Shown here one piece after another: positions 8,182 through 17,230 of a stretch of DNA of 32,585 nt. The notes beneath the pieces were generated by a model that saw only the letters and a list, made by a program, of their open reading frames with translations, did not search any database and was not told the origin of the DNA. The DNA is taken from positions 1 through 32,585 of the forward strand of contig SKHK01000228.1 in the NCBI GenBank assembly GCA_007117005.1, read 5' to 3'. Numbering within the stretch: position 1 is the stretch's first letter; each line of letters opens with the position of its first letter. Position numbers and translations under genes: made by a program. This DNA comes from Paracoccaceae bacterium. Lineage in GTDB: Bacteria; Pseudomonadota; Alphaproteobacteria; Rhodobacterales; Rhodobacteraceae.

Positions 8182-8225
8182 GGCCTCCAGCCCTGGCCTC
8201 CAGCCCTGGCCTCAGCCCTGGCCCT
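8182..8225. repeat. 13-bp tandem repeat at a convergent gene junction
   Basis: GGCCTCCAGCCCT occurs at 8182-8194 and 8195-8207, then as a 12-base variant at 8208-8219 and a partial fourth copy. The array lies between two converging genes and includes the ilvN stop codon (8212-8214), so copy-number change would alter the last residues (GAQGQG) or the spacer. Confidence 0.75.
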
Positions 8226-8784
8226 GGGCGCCGCGCGCCAGGGCCGCGACGCCGGTGCGGGCAATCTCGCTCAGGCCCAACGGGCGCATCAGATCGGCGA
8301 AGGCCTCGATCTTCTCGGGCGCGCCGGTCATCTCGAAGACAAAGCTTTCCAGCGTCGAATCGACGACATTGGCACGAAAGATCTCGGCCAGGCGCAGCGC
8401 CTCGATGCGCGCCTCACCCTTGCCCGCGACCTTCAGCAGCGCCAGTTCGCGCGCCACATGCGGGCCCTCGACGGTCAGGTCATGGACGGCATGCACGGCC
8501 ACCATACGGCCCAGCTGCGCCTTGATCTGGTCGATCACCTGCGGCGTGCCGGTCGTCACGATGGTGATGCGCGAGCGGTGGCCCTCGTGGTCGGTCTCGG
8601 CCACGGTCAGGCTTTCGATATTGTAGCCGCGAGCCGAAAACAGGCCGATCACCCGGGCCAGCACACCGGGTTCGTTATCCACGATCACCGCCAGCGTATG
8701 CGCCTCCACCACTTCGGCAAAGGGGTCACGCAAGTCATAGGCGGAATGTTTCGACGAACCTTGCTGGATCTTGAGCGGCGACAT
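8212..8784 (-). CDS. ilvN: Acetolactate synthase small (regulatory) subunit
   Basis: A 190-residue regulatory subunit of acetohydroxyacid synthase, the first common enzyme of valine, leucine and isoleucine synthesis. The N-terminal ACT domain has the expected HTLAVIVDNEPGVLARVIGL and RGYNIESLTV segments, the binding region for feedback-inhibiting valine. A C-terminal ACT-like domain (residues about 110-185) follows with MRPLGLSEIARTGV. An N-terminal extension of about 25 residues precedes the ACT domain. The start is the ATG at 8784, without a strong Shine-Dalgarno. The catalytic large subunit gene is not adjacent or anywhere in this window; the gene upstream is a small lipoprotein. Confidence 0.95.
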   Translation of the reverse strand: MSPLKIQQGSSKHSAYDLRDPFAEVVEAHTLAVIVDNEPGVLARVIGLFSARGYNIESLTVAETDHEGHRSRITIVTTGTPQVIDQIKAQLGRMVAVHAVHDLTVEGPHVARELALLKVAGKGEARIEALRLAEIFRANVVDSTLESFVFEMTGAPEKIEAFADLMRPLGLSEIARTGVAALARGAQGQG

Positions 8785-8941
8785 GGCGGGACATCCGGGG
8801 GTTGTTGGCGGTGGTTTCTGGCGTTCTGCAGCAGACCTAGCGAAAGCGCGGGCCATAGGCCAGCCGAAATCGCGCACCGTGCCGATACCCTGTTGCGACG
8901 CCCTGTTGCGACGCCACGCGCGCCGATGCCGGGCGGGCAGG

Positions 8942-9322
8942 TCACGGGCAGCGCAGCCGGGCCTGCCAGCGGTTGATCGCCTCGTTCTTCACCATCGTCG
9001 TCACGCGGCAGCCGCTGACCTGCTCTGCAGCATCGCGTGCGCCTTCCTCGACCCGCAGCATCAGGTTCGTCCCGGTAGAGAAGTTGGCGATGATGGCGGT
9101 GTCGCCATCCACCAGCACGTGAAAGACATCCGGGCCGATGTGCACCTGCTCTGTCCGCGGATCCAGAAGGACCGAGGGCGTGTTGCACGCAGCCGCCAGG
9201 GCCAGAACCGGGATGACCGCCAGCCAGGCCGGGCCACGCTCACGGACGCCCGCCCTGCGGGGCGGCGCGGGCAAGTGTCCGGGCGCCGTGGCCGGTATCG
9301 CCGGTGCGCGCGGGGCCGACAT
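8942..9322 (-). CDS. Small lipoprotein of unknown function
   Basis: The protein has a hydrophobic stretch WLAVIPVLALAAAC whose end fits a lipobox (LAAAC), then a mature domain of about 80 residues with DPRTEQVHIGPD and VFHVLVDGDTAII. Two further cysteines (GCRV and RLRC at the end) could form a disulfide. I do not recognise the family with certainty. The ATG at 9322 gives a long N-terminal region of about 35 residues; an ATG at 9397 has a better ribosome site (GGGAG) but an even longer one. Codon-position GC supports the domain part. The spacer to cckA (9323-9621) shows no promoter or RNA I can support. It may be co-transcribed with ilvN. Confidence 0.6.
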   Translation of the reverse strand: MSAPRAPAIPATAPGHLPAPPRRAGVRERGPAWLAVIPVLALAAACNTPSVLLDPRTEQVHIGPDVFHVLVDGDTAIIANFSTGTNLMLRVEEGARDAAEQVSGCRVTTMVKNEAINRWQARLRCP

Positions 9323-9621
9323 CCGGCGGGGCGCAGGCTGCGCCAACGCTGCCGCCCGCAAACGGGCCCATGCCCCGGTATCCGCTTCATGCTGCATGGT
9401 CCCTGCTCCCGATTGCCTGCCGCGGCCGATGCCTGCGGTGTTTCCCTGCGCTGGCGCCCTGTGGACTGCCCCTGCGCCTTCGCGCTTTGGCCGATCCCCG
9501 CGCCGAACTCTGCCCCTGCAAGACGACCTCCCGACCCTGCCTGCCTGACGCAACCTGAGGCCCGCCATCGCGCCTGCCCCATTTCGCCTGAGCACTTTCG
9601 CCTGTCCCCCAGGCCTGGCCG

Positions 9622-12600
9622 TCACCGGCGGCCTGCGCCCTTGTTTCGCGCCCATGACATCTGTTCCTCGATCAAACGGCTGAGCGCCGTCAGGCTGAAG
9701 GGCTTGTCCAGAAAGACGGCCCCGCGGATGCGCGACAGCGCGGCGCTCAGGCTGTCTTCGGCATAGCCAGAGGTAAAGACGACCGGCGTGTCCGGCCGCT
9801 GCTCCAGCGCCTGGGCGACCCAGCCCGGACCGTCCAGCCCCGGCATCACCACATCCGAAACAAAGATATCCACCGCAAGCGTCGGCTCCTGCAGGAAATG
9901 CAGCGCCTGTTCGCCGTTCTCGGCCTCGATCACGCGGTAGCCCTGCAACCGCAGGGCGCGGGCCGCGAAAGCGCGCACCGGGGCCTCGTCCTCGACCAGA
10001 AGAACGGTTGTATCGGTGCCCGCGGTCGCCGGCGCGGGCGTGGCGGGAGACACGGCACCGGGCGACACGGCACCGGGCAATACGGGGCGGGCAACCAGAT
10101 TGCGCAGGTCACCAGATGGGTTCGCCGCCGCCGGCTGGCAACACGGGTCCGGCAGGAACGGCGCGGCGGCGGGCGGCGCTTCCGCCATCGGCGGCGCGAT
10201 GGCCGCGCCAGCAGGCCGCAGCGACGGCCCGGTGGCATCCGCGACATCCTCCGTTCCGGGCCGGGCTGGTGTCTCGCCCGCCCGCGCGGCGCCGGATATC
10301 GAAGGGGCCGGCTGATGCGCCCCTTCGGCCTGCCATGTCACCGCCGGCGCAGCGGGACCGTCATCATGGCCGATCCCCGGGAAGGACGCCGATCCGTATG
10401 TGGCAAAATAAAGCGAAAAGACCGTGCCCGTGCCTTCGGTACTGTCGGCAAAGATGTAGCCGCCCAGCTGCTTGACGATACCATAGGCCGTGGACAGACC
10501 CAGCCCGGTGCCCTCTCCGGGTTTCTTGGTGGTGAAGAACGGCTCGAAGATCTTGTCCAGATTGTCGTCGGGAATGCCGATGCCCTCGTCCTCGACCTCG
10601 ATCAACGCATAGTCCCCCGCCGGGATGCGCGCGCGGCCGCGTTCCCTGTCCTGTTCAAGATGCAGCGCGCTGGTGCGGATCCGGATCTCCCCGCCCATCG
10701 GCATCGCATCGCGCGCATTGACCACCAGGTTCATGATCACCTGTTCAAGCTGGCGCCGGTCCGCCCATATCGGCCCCAGGCGGCGATCATGCGAGAGTTT
10801 CAGCGCGATCCGTTCGCCCACAAGCCGGGTGAGCAGTTGCGCCAGATCCTCCAGCAGGTTTTCGAGCGGCAGCTTTTCCGGCTTCATCGTCTGACGGCGC
10901 GAAAAGGCCAGAAGCTGACGCACCAGTGCCGCCGCCCGGTTCGCGTTCTGGTGGATCTGCATCAGATCGTCATATTCCGGATCATAATAGTCCCGGTTCA
11001 GCAGCAGCAGGTCGCAATGGCCGGAAATGGCGGTCAGAAGGTTGTTGAAATCATGCGCAACGCCACCGGCCAACTGGCCGATCGCCTGCATCTTCTGGCT
11101 TTGCACGAAGCGCGCCTCGAGCGTCTTCATCTCGGTGGCATCACTGATCACGGCGAAAAGAAGCCGCCCCGCGGCCGGCGCGCGGCGCAGGATGATCTGG
11201 ACAAAGGTTTCCTGGCTCGGCCGGGTGGCGCGCATGACCTCCGGGCGGTTGAGCGCGCGACCGGCCTGCGCATCGGCCAGCCAGTCGGCGACCGGCCGGC
11301 CCAGCGCCTCGACCAGTTCCGACAGATAGGGCGCAGGCCCCGGGGTCAGGCCCAGAAGGTCCCGCGCCAGGCGGTTGCTGCGGCGCACCGCGCCATCGGT
11401 CTCGATCAGCATGAGCGCCACGGGCAGGTTCTCGAAATCGGCGAAGGCCGCAAGGGGCGGCGTGGCGTGCGGCGCGGCCTGATCGGCCTTTTCGGCCGTC
11501 AGCGGGGTGGTTGCGGGCTGGTCGTTGCCCAGATCTGGTGGGAACGAAGGCGTTGCAGATGAGGGCGGCGATAGTGGAAACCGGGGCGCGGCATCTTCGT
11601 GCGTCGACGGCGTCAGCACGATGTCGATCTGGCCGTCCTGCGCCATCGCCGCGCGGGCCAGCATGGGGCGGCCCAGCAGCGTGACCGGCCGGGCGGGCGT
11701 GGGCATCATGGCCGGATCGGCATCACGCAAGGGCGTGAGTTGCGGCAGCAGCGCCGCCATGCCGGGCAGGTCGGCGACCGTGGCATGCGAAACCGCGGTG
11801 GCGTCATCTTCCTGCCCGGTGCATAGCCGCCGCAGGGCAGGATTGGCGGCCAGCGGCGCGTTACCGGGGCCGAGGGTCAGCACGGGCAGCCCCAGTGCGG
11901 TGACCGGCCGGCTGGCCTGGGCGGGCAGATCGGCACGTTGCCAGACCAGCAGCAGCGCCGCCGGGCCTCCCTGCGCCGCAACCCGCAGGGCCGACAGCCG
12001 CAGGCTTTTGCCGTTGCGGTTGAGAACGCGCTCGGCATGCCCTCGGCACAGGGCTTCCTGCCGCAGGTCGTCGACCAGCCGTTCGGGTTCGGCGCAGTGG
12101 CGGGCGATCAGGCAGACGGGGGTCTGCGCACCGGCCGCCGGGTTGGCGGCGACCGGCATCCCCTGCCGGTCGGTCACGATGACCGGCTGGGGATCGTCCC
12201 GGTGCAGCCGCGCCAGCAGCCGCGCTTGCGCCGCGCCGCTGCGTCGTCCATGCGCCATTCGTATCCGCATCCCGGCCGCCAGCAGCATGAGCGTCACGCC
12301 GATGGCCGTGGCTACGAGACCGCCCGGGCCTGGATCAAGCAGCAGCGTCGCCATCGCAATCAGTGCCAAAGCCGCCAGGATCAGCACCGCGGCCAAGGCG
12401 TCGGTCAGCGCCGGCAGTGCCGGTTTCCCGTCAGCCCGCGCGGCCTGCGCGGGCGATGTGACCCCGTGCGTGAGGCCCGGCGCGATGCCGGGCGCGAATT
12501 CGGCGCCCGGCTCGCTTGACCCTGAGGCGCCAGGCGCCCCTTTAGCCGCGTGGGTTTCCAGGGCCGCGTCGCCAGGTGCCGCACCGCTGCCCGCATCGGC

Positions 12601-12720
12601 CGCGCCCCCCGGCTGACCGTCCGGCAGCACCGCATCGGGCCGGGCGGACGACGAAACGGGATCGGCAAGGGGAATGCCAGAGGCATCACGCCCGGGGCTT
12701 CTGAACGGATACACGGCCAA
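9622..12720 (-). CDS. cckA: CckA hybrid sensor histidine kinase
   Basis: A 1032-residue membrane hybrid kinase. A disordered Ala/Pro/Gly-rich N-terminus (about 100 residues) precedes two membrane segments (about 108-128 and 133-150). PAS-like regions follow, the clearest at 425-530. The HisKA helix contains [11 protein letters not shown] with His556. The ATPase domain carries [10 protein letters not shown] (N box) and [10 protein letters not shown] (G box), and a receiver domain has its phospho-acceptor Asp near 956 in FVSDVVMPG. The HDFNNLL box and receiver are typical of CckA, which through ChpT drives phosphorylation of CtrA. It is longer than usual, from the N-terminal region and a linker of about 130 residues before the receiver. 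The start is a TTG with AAGGA five bases before; GTG at 12714 is the alternative. Confidence 0.88.
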   Translation of the reverse strand: MAVYPFRSPGRDASGIPLADPVSSSARPDAVLPDGQPGGAADAGSGAAPGDAALETHAAKGAPGASGSSEPGAEFAPGIAPGLTHGVTSPAQAARADGKPALPALTDALAAVLILAALALIAMATLLLDPGPGGLVATAIGVTLMLLAAGMRIRMAHGRRSGAAQARLLARLHRDDPQPVIVTDRQGMPVAANPAAGAQTPVCLIARHCAEPERLVDDLRQEALCRGHAERVLNRNGKSLRLSALRVAAQGGPAALLLVWQRADLPAQASRPVTALGLPVLTLGPGNAPLAANPALRRLCTGQEDDATAVSHATVADLPGMAALLPQLTPLRDADPAMMPTPARPVTLLGRPMLARAAMAQDGQIDIVLTPSTHEDAAPRFPLSPPSSATPSFPPDLGNDQPATTPLTAEKADQAAPHATPPLAAFADFENLPVALMLIETDGAVRRSNRLARDLLGLTPGPAPYLSELVEALGRPVADWLADAQAGRALNRPEVMRATRPSQETFVQIILRRAPAAGRLLFAVISDATEMKTLEARFVQSQKMQAIGQLAGGVAHDFNNLLTAISGHCDLLLLNRDYYDPEYDDLMQIHQNANRAAALVRQLLAFSRRQTMKPEKLPLENLLEDLAQLLTRLVGERIALKLSHDRRLGPIWADRRQLEQVIMNLVVNARDAMPMGGEIRIRTSALHLEQDRERGRARIPAGDYALIEVEDEGIGIPDDNLDKIFEPFFTTKKPGEGTGLGLSTAYGIVKQLGGYIFADSTEGTGTVFSLYFATYGSASFPGIGHDDGPAAPAVTWQAEGAHQPAPSISGAARAGETPARPGTEDVADATGPSLRPAGAAIAPPMAEAPPAAAPFLPDPCCQPAAANPSGDLRNLVARPVLPGAVSPGAVSPATPAPATAGTDTTVLLVEDEAPVRAFAARALRLQGYRVIEAENGEQALHFLQEPTLAVDIFVSDVVMPGLDGPGWVAQALEQRPDTPVVFTSGYAEDSLSAALSRIRGAVFLDKPFSLTALSRLIEEQMSWARNKGAGRR

Positions 12721-12778
12721 GGCGATCCTTTTCTTGCGCTGCGCGTTCCTGTGCGCCCGTTCACCTTTTCACGATATC

Positions 12779-12794
12779 GTTAATGCCATCTTAA
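12779..12794 (-). promoter_or_regulatory. CtrA-box (TTAA-N7-TTAAC) in the cckA promoter region
   Basis: Read in the cckA direction, the sequence is TTAAGATGGCATTAAC, a perfect match to the full CtrA consensus TTAA-N7-TTAAC. It lies 59-74 bases upstream of the cckA start, inside the only spacer (12721-12842) between it and the upstream methyltransferase gene. In this GC-rich window TTAA is rare, so a spaced pair is unlikely by chance. It suggests CtrA feeds back on its own kinase. Confidence 0.7.
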
Positions 12795-12842
12795 CGCTCT
12801 CTTGGCCAGCACGTTTCTCTCATAAGTTGTGCAGGTTTGGGG

Positions 12843-14045
12843 TCAGGCCGGCTTACGCAACAGGGCCAGAAAGAAGCCGTCCCCGCCATCAAGCGGGTCC
12901 AGCCGCATCTGGTCGATGCAGGCCCAGCCGGGCAGGGCCGCACTCAGCGCGGTGATGCGATCCTCGTTCTCTGCGCGCAGTAGCGAGCAGGTGGCATAGC
13001 CCAGCACCCCGCCGGGCGCGAGCAGCGCAGCGGCCCGTTTCAGGATGGCGTCCTGTTGCGCGGTCAGACCGGCCAGCGCATCCGGGGTCAGGGTCCATTT
13101 CGCCTCTGGCGCGCGGCGCCAGCTGCCGCTGCCGCTGCAGGGCACATCGGCCAGGATCGCCGGCCAGGGTGCGCCCGCGGCGGGGTCGGGTGTCAACGCG
13201 ATGTCCGCGCCCGCCCGCGCCGCGCGCACGGGCAGGTCACGCATGCGGCGCGGATCGGCGTCATGGGCGGTGACCGACAGACCCCGCGCGGCCAGTGCCA
13301 GGGCCTTGCCTCCGCCGCCGGCGCAGAAATCCAGAACCCGCGCCCCCGCCGGAAGATCTGACAGAATCGCCGCCGCGACGCGTTCCGCAACCGCCTGGGA
13401 CGCCGCATCCTGAAGCTCGAACAACCCATCGGCAAAGGCCCGGGTGGCGCGCAGGCGGCGGGCGCCGGCGGTGACATGCAGCGCCATGGGCGCCAACGGG
13501 TGGGGGCCGGCCTGCACCCCCTCATCGGCGAGGCGGGCGGCCAGCGCAGGCGCCGTGATGCGCGCGGCATTGGCGCGCAGGCAGACCGGCGCACGGGTGC
13601 GCATCAACGACAGCACCTCATCCGCCCGCGCGCCCAGTGCCTGATCGAAATGAGGCAGCAGCCAGTCAGGGATGTCCAGCCCGGCGGCGCGGGGCATGTC
13701 CGGGGGCGGGGCGGCCAGGCGTGCGGCCTCTGCCGGGCTCAGCGGGTCGGGGGCATGGCGCTGGTCCGTCCAGTCCGGCAGCGGCTGGCCCGCCGCTCGC
13801 AGGCAGCCAAGGATCAGGGCGCGGCCCGTGACCGGGCGCCCGTCATCCGGCGCCCCGCCCAGCGCGGCGGCCGAACGGCGCTGGCGGATGGCGTCATAGA
13901 CCAGATCACGCACCGCCTCGCGGTCGCCGGACCCGGCGAAGCGGCTGGCGCGCGCCCAGCGGGTCAGCGCGGCCTCGGCCGGTTCGCCGGCCAGCCAACG
14001 ATCCAGAAGCGCCATGGCGGCGGCAAGGCGGGCTGCAGGTGTCAT
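12843..14045 (-). CDS. RsmB/NOP-type rRNA cytosine-C5 methyltransferase
   Basis: A 400-residue RNA m5C methyltransferase. The N-terminal ~130 residues are helical, like the NusB-like RNA-binding domain of RsmB. The catalytic domain has the SAM loop VLDFCAGGGGKALALAA, the motif IV cysteine in DVPCSGSGSWRR and the catalytic motif VI cysteine in YATCSLLRAENED. These two cysteines are the signature of the NOP2/RsmB group. The likely target is 16S rRNA. The ATG at 14045 was chosen because homology to the N-terminal helices begins there; the frame runs to 14171 without support. It is divergent from the aminotransferase gene (140-base spacer). Confidence 0.9.
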   Translation of the reverse strand: MTPAARLAAAMALLDRWLAGEPAEAALTRWARASRFAGSGDREAVRDLVYDAIRQRRSAAALGGAPDDGRPVTGRALILGCLRAAGQPLPDWTDQRHAPDPLSPAEAARLAAPPPDMPRAAGLDIPDWLLPHFDQALGARADEVLSLMRTRAPVCLRANAARITAPALAARLADEGVQAGPHPLAPMALHVTAGARRLRATRAFADGLFELQDAASQAVAERVAAAILSDLPAGARVLDFCAGGGGKALALAARGLSVTAHDADPRRMRDLPVRAARAGADIALTPDPAAGAPWPAILADVPCSGSGSWRRAPEAKWTLTPDALAGLTAQQDAILKRAAALLAPGGVLGYATCSLLRAENEDRITALSAALPGWACIDQMRLDPLDGGDGFFLALLRKPA

Positions 14046-14185
14046 GGCCGGACCTGTAGGCCGCAGGGCGCGCGGGCGCAAACGGGAATTGCCGGGCGTC
14101 TGCGCCCTTCGGCAAGGGCGGGTGATCTTTCCTTCTGCGCCCGGCTGGGCCATGGTGCGCGCGATTGCCAACGCGGACCCGCCCC

Positions 14186-15358
14186 ATGCCCCTGCCCGTC
14201 ACCGCCACCACCGCCGCCACCTTTGCCCCGCCCGTGATGCAGGCCCGCCGCTGGCTGGCCGAGACCACGCTACCCCCGGACCTGCCGCTGCTGAACCTCA
14301 GTCAGGCTGCGCCCGTGGACCCGCCGCCCGGGCCCCTGCGCGCAGCCATGGCGCAGGCCGTGGCCGAGGACCCGGGCCTGCATCTATACGCCCCGGTGCT
14401 GGGCATCCCGGCGCTGCGCGCGGCACTGGCACGGCAGACGGCGGCGCTGTACCGCGGCGCGGTCAGCGCCGATCAGGTGGCGATCACGGCAGGCTGCAAC
14501 CAGGCATTCTGCGCGGCGCTGGCGGCACTGGCCGGCCGGGGCGACGAGGTCATCATCCCGGTGCCGTGGTATTTCAACCACGCCATGTGGCTGAGCCTGC
14601 AGGGCATCACCCCCCGCCCCCTGCCCTGCGGCCCCGGCCTGCTGCCGGACCCCGAGGACGCCGCACGCCTGATCACCCCGGCCACGCGCGCCATCGTGCT
14701 GGTCAGCCCCAACAACCCGGGCGGCGTGGAATACCCGCCCGCGCTGATCGACACCTTCGCCGATCTGGCCGCACGCCACGGTCTGGCGCTGATCCTGGAC
14801 GAGACCTACCGCGACTTTCACACCAGCGACGGCCCTCCCCATGGTCTGTTCGCCCGCCCCGGCTGGGACGAGGTTCTGGTGCATCTATACTCGTTCTCAA
14901 AGGCTTATCGGCTGACGGGGCACCGGGTGGGGGCGATCATCGCCGCCAGGCCACTGTTGGCCGAGATCGAGAAGTTCCTGGACACGGTGGCGATCTGCGC
15001 CCCCGGTCCGGGCCAGATGGGGGCGCTTTGGGGGCTGGAGAACCTGGGCGACTGGCTGGCCGGCGAGCGGCAGGAAATCCTGCGACGGCGGGCGGCAGCG
15101 ATTGCGGGGATTGCCCGGTTGCCGGGCTGGGACTTGCAGGGCTGCGGGGCCTATTTCGCCTGGCTGCGCCACCCTTTCCAGACCCCATCGCCACAACTGG
15201 CGCGCGATATGCTGGCGCGGCGCGCTGTCCTGATGCTGCCGGGCACGATGTTCCGGCCATCGGGCGATGCGGCCGGCAATCAGGAACTGCGCCTGGCCTT
15301 TGCCAATGCCGATTGCGCGCAGCTGGACGACCTGATCATCCGGCTGGCGGATCTGTAA
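14186..15358 (+). CDS. PLP-dependent class I/II aminotransferase
   Basis: A 390-residue fold-type I aminotransferase. NLSQAAP opens the substrate-binding N-terminus and SPNNPGG is the conserved Asn-Pro loop. The PLP-contacting Asp and Tyr lie in LILDETYRDF, the Schiff-base lysine in YSFSKAYRLTGHRVG, and the Arg binding the substrate carboxylate in QELRLAFAN. The family transfers amino groups between amino acids and 2-oxo acids; the specific substrate is unclear, aspartate/aromatic-like enzymes being closest. The start is the ATG at 14186 with a weak ribosome site; a TTG at 14165 is in frame. Monocistronic, facing the DUF1294 gene. Confidence 0.88.
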   Translation: MPLPVTATTAATFAPPVMQARRWLAETTLPPDLPLLNLSQAAPVDPPPGPLRAAMAQAVAEDPGLHLYAPVLGIPALRAALARQTAALYRGAVSADQVAITAGCNQAFCAALAALAGRGDEVIIPVPWYFNHAMWLSLQGITPRPLPCGPGLLPDPEDAARLITPATRAIVLVSPNNPGGVEYPPALIDTFADLAARHGLALILDETYRDFHTSDGPPHGLFARPGWDEVLVHLYSFSKAYRLTGHRVGAIIAARPLLAEIEKFLDTVAICAPGPGQMGALWGLENLGDWLAGERQEILRRRAAAIAGIARLPGWDLQGCGAYFAWLRHPFQTPSPQLARDMLARRAVLMLPGTMFRPSGDAAGNQELRLAFANADCAQLDDLIIRLADL

Positions 15359-15400
15359 GGACTGACGCCCAGGCCTGGACCCGGACCTCGGGCAGGCCGC

Positions 15401-15724
15401 TCAGACCCCTGCCGCCGGGGCCATCGCCGCACCGACGAACCTGATCCCCCAGAAGGCGGCGATCGCCACGATCTGGATCGCAACGATCCCGTCAAGCTGC
15501 TGGCGGAACGGCTCCTTGCGCAGCTTGTGGCGCAGCAGTTTCTGCCCCAGCTTGGCCCCGGCGGAACCGCCCAGAAAGGCCAGCGCCAGCAGCCGGTCTT
15601 CCGAAATGCGGCGCGCACCCGCGATGGCGGCGCGCTTGTCATGGGCAAAGGCCCAGAACGCCGCCACATTGACCACCAGAAGATAGAAAGCCGTGATCAG
15701 ACCCACCGGATTGGCCCCCGCCAT
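15401..15724 (-). CDS. DUF1294 small membrane protein
   Basis: A 107-residue inner-membrane protein with a first hydrophobic helix (GLITAFYLLVVNVAAFWAFA). The conserved DUF1294 core follows: DKRAAIAGARRISEDRLL, then GGSAGAKLGQKLLRHKLRKEPF. A C-terminal hydrophobic helix is IVAIQIVAIAAFWGIRFV. The Lys/Arg-rich central loop with H-K-x-x-K-x-x-F is the family signature. Function unknown; related domains occur fused to cold-shock proteins. Starts at 15724 (AGG seven bases upstream), 15745 and 15769 are all in frame; the shortest fits the usual family length. Confidence 0.75.
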   Translation of the reverse strand: MAGANPVGLITAFYLLVVNVAAFWAFAHDKRAAIAGARRISEDRLLALAFLGGSAGAKLGQKLLRHKLRKEPFRQQLDGIVAIQIVAIAAFWGIRFVGAAMAPAAGV

Positions 15725-15904
15725 GACGCCTGCAAGAACGGCCATGCGCCGTCGCGCGCCTTCTGTCATACCCCCGGGCCGGGACGCAAGGCAGATCGCC
15801 AGCCACCTGGGCAACCACGCCAGACCGCGCCGAATGGACAGGCGGGCAAGGGTGCGCGCCGATGCCCCTGCCTGCCAGCGCGCTGACAAGACCCGCCGCA
15901 TGGC

Positions 15905-15937
15905 GTTTGCGCTAACGCGGCAAGTTTGCGCTAACGC
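15905..15937. promoter_or_regulatory. Two tandem LacI-type operators upstream of the first gap gene
   Basis: GTTTGCGCTAACGC occurs exactly twice, at 15905-15918 and 15924-15937, with 19 bases between starts. Each holds a near-palindrome GTTWGCGCWAAC centred on CG, the layout of LacI-family operators. The copies lie about 175 bases before the gap start; the rest of the 15725-16111 spacer has no gene or clear -35/-10 pair. A central-carbon regulator like CceR of Rhodobacter sphaeroides is a candidate, by inference. Confidence 0.6.
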
Positions 15938-16111
15938 CTTGCGAAAGCGACAGGATTCCCGCTTTTCGGGTTCCTTTGCGCGCCCGGCAACGGTATACGA
16001 AGGTATGATGAAAGGCCACGGGGCGGGCGCCCTTTCGGCGGGCGGTGCGCCCCCGGGATCGCGCCGCGCCCGCTGCGGACCATCAACGGCCCTCAGGCGC
16101 GGAGAATGCAC

Positions 16112-17113
16112 ATGACTGTTACCATCGGGATCAACGGCTTCGGGCGCATCGGGCGCTGCACGCTGGCGCATATCGCCGAAAGCGCGCGCAACGATGTCGA
16201 GGTGGTGGCGATCAACGCCACCGGCCCCATCGAGACCAACGCCCATCTGCTGAAATACGACAGCGTGCATGGCCGCTTTCCCGGCCAGATCCGGGTGCAG
16301 GACGGCAAGCTGGACCTGGGCCGCGGGCCGATCAAGGTGTTTTCCACCTATGACCCGGCGGAACTGGACTGGCAGGGCATCGACGTGGTGCTGGAATGCA
16401 CCGGCAAGTTCAACGCCCGCGACAAGGCCGCGGTGCACCTGACCCGCGGCGCCAAGCGGGTGCTGGTCTCTGCCCCGGCAAGGAACGCCGACAAGACCAT
16501 CGTCTACGGCGTCAACCACCGCGAATTGCTGGCCGATCATCTGGTGGTGTCGAACGGGTCCTGCACCACCAACTGCCTGGCGCCGCTGGCCAAGGTCCTG
16601 CACGAAGGCATCGGCATCGAATCGGGCATCATGACCACGATCCACAGCTACACGGGCGACCAGCCGACGCTGGACCGCCGCCATGCCGACCTTTACCGCG
16701 CCCGCGCGGCGGCGATGGCGATGATCCCCACCTCGACCGGCGCGGCAAAGGCGCTGGGCGAGGTGCTGCCGGAAATGGCCGGGCGGCTGGACGGCACGGC
16801 GATCCGGGTGCCGACGCCGAATGTCTCGGCCGTGGACCTGACCTTCGTGGCCGCGCGCGACGTCACGGTGGACGAGGTCAACGAGGTGGTGCGCCGCGCC
16901 GCCGAAGGCAGCATGGGCGCGGTGCTGGCCTATGACCCCGAACCCAAGGTCTCGGTCGATTTCAACCACACCACGCATTCCTCGATCTTCGCGCCGGAAC
17001 AGACCAAGGTCGTGGGCGGGCGCACGGTGCGGGTGCTGGCCTGGTATGACAACGAATGGGGTTTTTCATGCCGCATGGCCGATGTCGCGGCGGCGATGGG
17101 GCGGCTTGGCTGA
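16112..17113 (+). CDS. gap: Glyceraldehyde-3-phosphate dehydrogenase, paralogue 1 (likely NADP-preferring)
   Basis: A 333-residue type I GAPDH. The Rossmann start is IGINGFGRIGR, the catalytic Cys151 lies in SNGSCTTNC, His178 in TIHSYTGDQ, and the C-terminal WYDNEWG is intact. At the end of the second strand, where NAD-specific GAPDHs have Asp (INDL), this protein reads INATG with Ala36. Where Bacillus GAPDH has Leu187-Pro188, it has Arg189-Arg190. Loss of the Asp and gain of basic residues are changes known to favour NADP, so a gluconeogenic or Calvin-cycle direction is likely (inference). The start at 16112 has GGAG seven bases upstream; an in-frame ATG lies six bases earlier. A terminator follows, and LacI-type operators precede it. 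Confidence 0.93.
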   Translation: MTVTIGINGFGRIGRCTLAHIAESARNDVEVVAINATGPIETNAHLLKYDSVHGRFPGQIRVQDGKLDLGRGPIKVFSTYDPAELDWQGIDVVLECTGKFNARDKAAVHLTRGAKRVLVSAPARNADKTIVYGVNHRELLADHLVVSNGSCTTNCLAPLAKVLHEGIGIESGIMTTIHSYTGDQPTLDRRHADLYRARAAAMAMIPTSTGAAKALGEVLPEMAGRLDGTAIRVPTPNVSAVDLTFVAARDVTVDEVNEVVRRAAEGSMGAVLAYDPEPKVSVDFNHTTHSSIFAPEQTKVVGGRTVRVLAWYDNEWGFSCRMADVAAAMGRLG

Positions 17114-17152
17114 TACCACCCGTCTTGCCACGGCAGACGCGCCGGTCGGAAA

Positions 17153-17173
17153 AGCCCCGCCCGGGGCTGTTTT
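17153..17173 (+). terminator. Intrinsic terminator after gap paralogue 1
   Basis: AGCCCCG and CGGGGCT form a perfect 7-bp stem with a two-base loop (17153-17168), followed by GTTTT. It lies 40 bases after the gap stop codon and separates that gene from the rhodanese promoter. Confidence 0.75.
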
Positions 17174-17230
17174 GCTGCGCCGGGCGTGCTGCGGCATGGC
17201 GCCCCATGGCCGCGGCTGGGCAATGATGAT

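Noticed and set aside
9898-11562. 554-residue plus-strand frame antisense to cckA
   Set aside because: No recognisable domain, and the kinase domains are complete on the other strand.
15725-16978. Very long open frame on the minus strand continuing upstream of the DUF1294 gene through the first gap gene
   Set aside because: It is antisense to a clear GAPDH and has the composition of a high-GC shadow; only the C-terminal 107 residues match a protein family.
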